The notes below the pieces were generated by a model. It made no database searches and was not told the origin of the DNA. It saw nothing but the letters and a program-made list of their open reading frames with translations. A stretch of DNA of 64,000 nt from Archilochus colubris (Eukaryota; Chordata; Aves; Apodiformes; Trochilidae), in contig CM041084.1 in assembly GCA_023079485.1 (NCBI GenBank), positions 65,319,709-65,383,708 of the forward strand, given 5' to 3'. Both the position numbers and the translations under genes were made by a program. Shown here piece by piece: positions 61,236 to 64,000 of the stretch. Each line of letters starts with the position of its first letter. The first letter of the stretch is position 1.

Positions 61236-62784
61236 AATTATTAAGTCAAATCTAGCACTTAAATTACAAAGGTGCTGGGTGTCCATAATAGACTATTAGA
61301 CAAGATACACACACACATCAAAAAGTCTAATAAATTGGTGATTAGTCACCAATCTCCCACATACCTGAGTATATGAAAGAGCTCTTTTAAATGTCTAAGA
61401 CAGGCAATAAGATATTTTACCTGTGTTTTGCCACCTTCCCTCTGAGTGCCCTAGCCACAGCTATTCTCAAGGAGATCAGAGGCTTTTCTGAGAATTCTAC
61501 AATACAGTTTAATGATTCACCAAGATGGCAATAGAGAGAGAGTGTGTCATCACTTGAAAATACAGAGATAACCAATTTTTAAGGAAGAATTATGAGGTAT
61601 TTATCTAAGTTCTTGCTGATCAAAAAGGCCTTCTTGGTTAAATGATGCCTTTTGAGGTTCAAAAAAACTCAGAAACACCCAGTCACTTGAGAAGGAACCA
61701 CTTCACATATTTTTAATACCCTTCCAATATTTCTCATGGGTTTTTTGCCAACAGAGGCTGCAAATATTACACTGAAACCAAGACCAAATGTAAAGATGGC
61801 CACATTTGTCTGACATGCTTAGATTGAATTCCTATGATTTGAAGAATTCAGCAGAATCTGTGGGGATGAGGAAATAATCTGTAAAACCAACCAAACAGTT
61901 GAATTTGTCGAATAGTTATGTCACTGAGGAATTAAACATTTTATACCAGCTGAAATATTCTTTTTTTTCCTTTTAACATTTCTACATTTTGTTTCCCAGC
62001 TGCTTTTCTGATCAAAACACGCTGTCCTCTTGGAGAACTAATTACATGATAAAATGGCTCAGTTTATAACGACAATATTCAATTATGACTCAATAATGTT
62101 TTTACATCTTCAATATCTTCTTCATGTATGTGTAACTCAAAAATAGGTTCACTGTTCTCTTTTCAGGTTTAAAGAAATGCAAAAAATACTGACAGTATGA
62201 AGATATAGTCTACCTCAAAAGTTAATCTGGAGGAAAATTTACAGCTCTCTAAGAACGTATCTTTGAATAATTAAACTGTAGTCTTATGTATAGTCAGAAT
62301 TTTAAGATCTTTGTCATGAAACACTGCAACTCTTTTATGATATACTAAGAAGTGAAAATATTACAGGGCTTGGAAAAATTCACTAGAATTAATGTAGGGG
62401 ACACTTTGTCCTTCAAGTATTTTTCTACACTGTTTTGAAATACCCCCTACCCTGGCACTTGTTCTAACTTAAAAATAACTCAAAACCCAACATACAATGA
62501 CAAAAAACTGTTCTCTTGAAGTCTAGCCCCATTACACTAGGATCTGAAAAAAATACTTCGAAAGAGGGTAATGAGCAGACTCTCAGTCTGCTCTGAGAAT
62601 CCAGTCCACATCAATCTAAGGTGATGTTTTAAATGTTATAACCATTCAATAACTTTTCCATAGAATAAACATTTTCTAACCACTTTGATATACCTCTGAG
62701 ATTTCAAAAATACAAAAAGTATTTATTTAGTTCCTCTGTAGCAAGAGGAATTCTTAATCCTGTCAATAGATTGCGGAACTGGTT
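61236..62784. other. Unique A+T-rich noncoding DNA
   Basis: Nothing recognised apart from short simple runs such as an AGAGAG run near 61532 and CACACA near 61309. Confidence 0.65.
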
Positions 62785-62979
62785 TGAGAAGAGAAGGAAA
62801 GAGAAAGAAAACAACAGAAAGAAGAAAGGAAAGAAATGAAAGAAAGGAAAGCCAGAAAATCACTAGAAATCAGAAGAGAGGGGAGAAGAGAAAAAAATAA
62901 AGAGAAAGGAAAAATAAAGATAAAGGAAAAGTAAAGAAAAAGAGAAAGGAAAAATAAAGACAATGAAAAAGGAAAGCAC
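62785..62979. repeat. Degenerate purine-rich repeat before the pentamer array
   Basis: A/G-rich sequence with AAAGG and GAAAG units. AGAGAAAGGAAAAATAAAGA occurs exactly at 62901-62920 and 62941-62960, a 40-bp duplication. Probably a decayed older part of the array that follows. Confidence 0.85.
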
Positions 62980-63317
62980 GGGAAAGAAGAGAAGAGAAGA
63001 GAAGAGAAGAGAAGAGAAGAGAAGAGAAGAGAAGAGAAGAGAAGAGAAGAGAAGAGAAGAGAAGAGAAGAGAGAGAAGAAGAGAAGAGAAGAGAAGAGAA
63101 GAGAAGAGAAGAGAAGAGAAGAGAAGAGAAGAGAGAGAAGAGAAGAGAAGAGAAGAGAAGAGAGAGAAGAGAAGAGAAGAGAAGAGAAGAGAAGAGAAGA
63201 GAAGAGAAGAGAAGAGAAGAGAAGAGAAGAGAAGAGAAGAGAAGAGAAGAGAAGAGAAGAGAAGAGAAGAGAAGAGAAGAGAAGAGAAGAGAAGAGAAGA
63301 GAAGAGGAAGAGAAGGG
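62980..63317. repeat. (GAAGA)n array, 338-base pure purine tract
   Basis: Almost perfect GAAGA pentamers run without a single pyrimidine on the plus strand for 338 bases. Phase slips occur around 63066-63082, 63131-63138 and 63161-63168. The unit is the same as in the last block of the 41-kb array. Long repetitive open frames on both strands (about 134-165 codons) are artefacts of the repeat. Confidence 0.97.
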
Positions 63318-64000
63318 TTTTTTTCGAGTTCTTTGTGAAATGCTGCCATCTATGGAGCATCAGCTGATAGTGCTTCGACTATGTCAAGGAAAACCACGGC
63401 TAATCACCTCAAAACGTGGCTTGTTTAAATAAATGAATCAGTTTTTTTCAGCAATAAACAACAATATAAATTGTAGCTTTGTATAACGTGTAACTATCTT
63501 ATAAAAAACCCTATTTCTTGGATGTATAAGCAGCATTGGTACTTACTTACTGTCTGTAACATTAGATCAAGGCTTTCTTGTGTTTTGTTGGGGGGTGCAT
63601 TCATTTAAGTCAGTTGTGTTTCCCTGTTTTCATTTGCACTGCTAAATTGTTGTAACTTTTAGCTTACACGAGAGCAAATTCTTTGTGCCATTCCCTGTGT
63701 ACATATCTCTTACTGTACTGCTTCCTGCATTCTCAAAATGACCAAATAAATAAGCAACTGATCACAGTTATTTCATTTTAGCTCTATTATCCTGGAAAAA
63801 AAATGAGGTATTTGAAAATATTATATTATTAACATTTATATTTTGATACCAATATTATAAATACTATCACACACTAATACTCCTTTCTTAACCTTTCTTC
63901 TGATAAGGCAGAATCTGCACCACTGGGTAATATAAGCAGACAGAAATATGATAACTTTGAAGAGACAGAAGTGCCAAAAGTATTTGTCACTTATAAAAAA
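63318..64000. other. Unique A+T-rich noncoding DNA
   Basis: Nothing recognised; no useful open frame. Confidence 0.65.

Noticed and set aside
62863..63367. Open frames of 134-165 codons on both strands ([14 protein letters not shown] and [14 protein letters not shown])
   Set aside because: They are the forced translations of a GAAGA pentamer array, present on both strands and in several frames; no unique protein sequence.

Overview
The window looks like a stretch of bird nuclear genome, and I find no confident protein-coding gene in it. The evidence for a bird is the repeat content. There are at least seven truncated CR1 LINE copies, most ending in tails related to the CR1 octamer. There is one long LTR whose layout fits the ERVL-type LTRs of neoavian and songbird genomes. 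There are also A/C-rich low-complexity runs, and the sequence is A+T-rich with few CpGs. Passerine or other Neoaves is my inference from the LTR; species and chromosome cannot be read from the sequence. The setting is that of a gene desert or a very long intron.

Layout: 0-12 kb is mostly unique A+T-rich DNA with a well-preserved CR1 3' end (893-1221, minus) and a tRNA-derived SINE fragment near 8.2 kb. 12-20.5 kb holds three more CR1 pieces (12.3, 17.3 and 20.4 kb). 20.55-21.54 kb is a solo ERVL-type LTR with a candidate 5-bp target duplication. 21.5-36 kb is unique DNA interrupted by A/C- and G/T-rich low-complexity blocks and by a very old CR1 (about 28.34-29.08 kb) in which a reverse-transcriptase trace survives. 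A minus-strand CR1 lies at 36.2 kb and a MIR-type SINE at 37.5 kb.

The 41.0-kb region carries a phase-locked pentanucleotide array (GAGAG, then CAGAG, then AAGAG). The 50.5-51.6 kb block holds two CR1s of different subfamilies head to tail, the first apparently rearranged. The last 14 kb hold two further MIR-like SINEs, several copies of an old near-palindromic motif, and a 338-base uninterrupted purine tract (62980-63317).

No genes work together here. The functional content, if any, would be regulatory (A+T-rich blocks with homeodomain- or octamer-type motifs) or belong to undetected transcripts. Two places have convincing splice-site pairs (1948-1972; 33587-33779 with 34160-34211), reported as candidates only. 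I see no rRNA or tRNA gene, CRISPR array, prophage, operon or other microbial system. The longest open frames lie in microsatellites, in the LTR, or look like chance. All family assignments come from reading the sequence, not from database searches.
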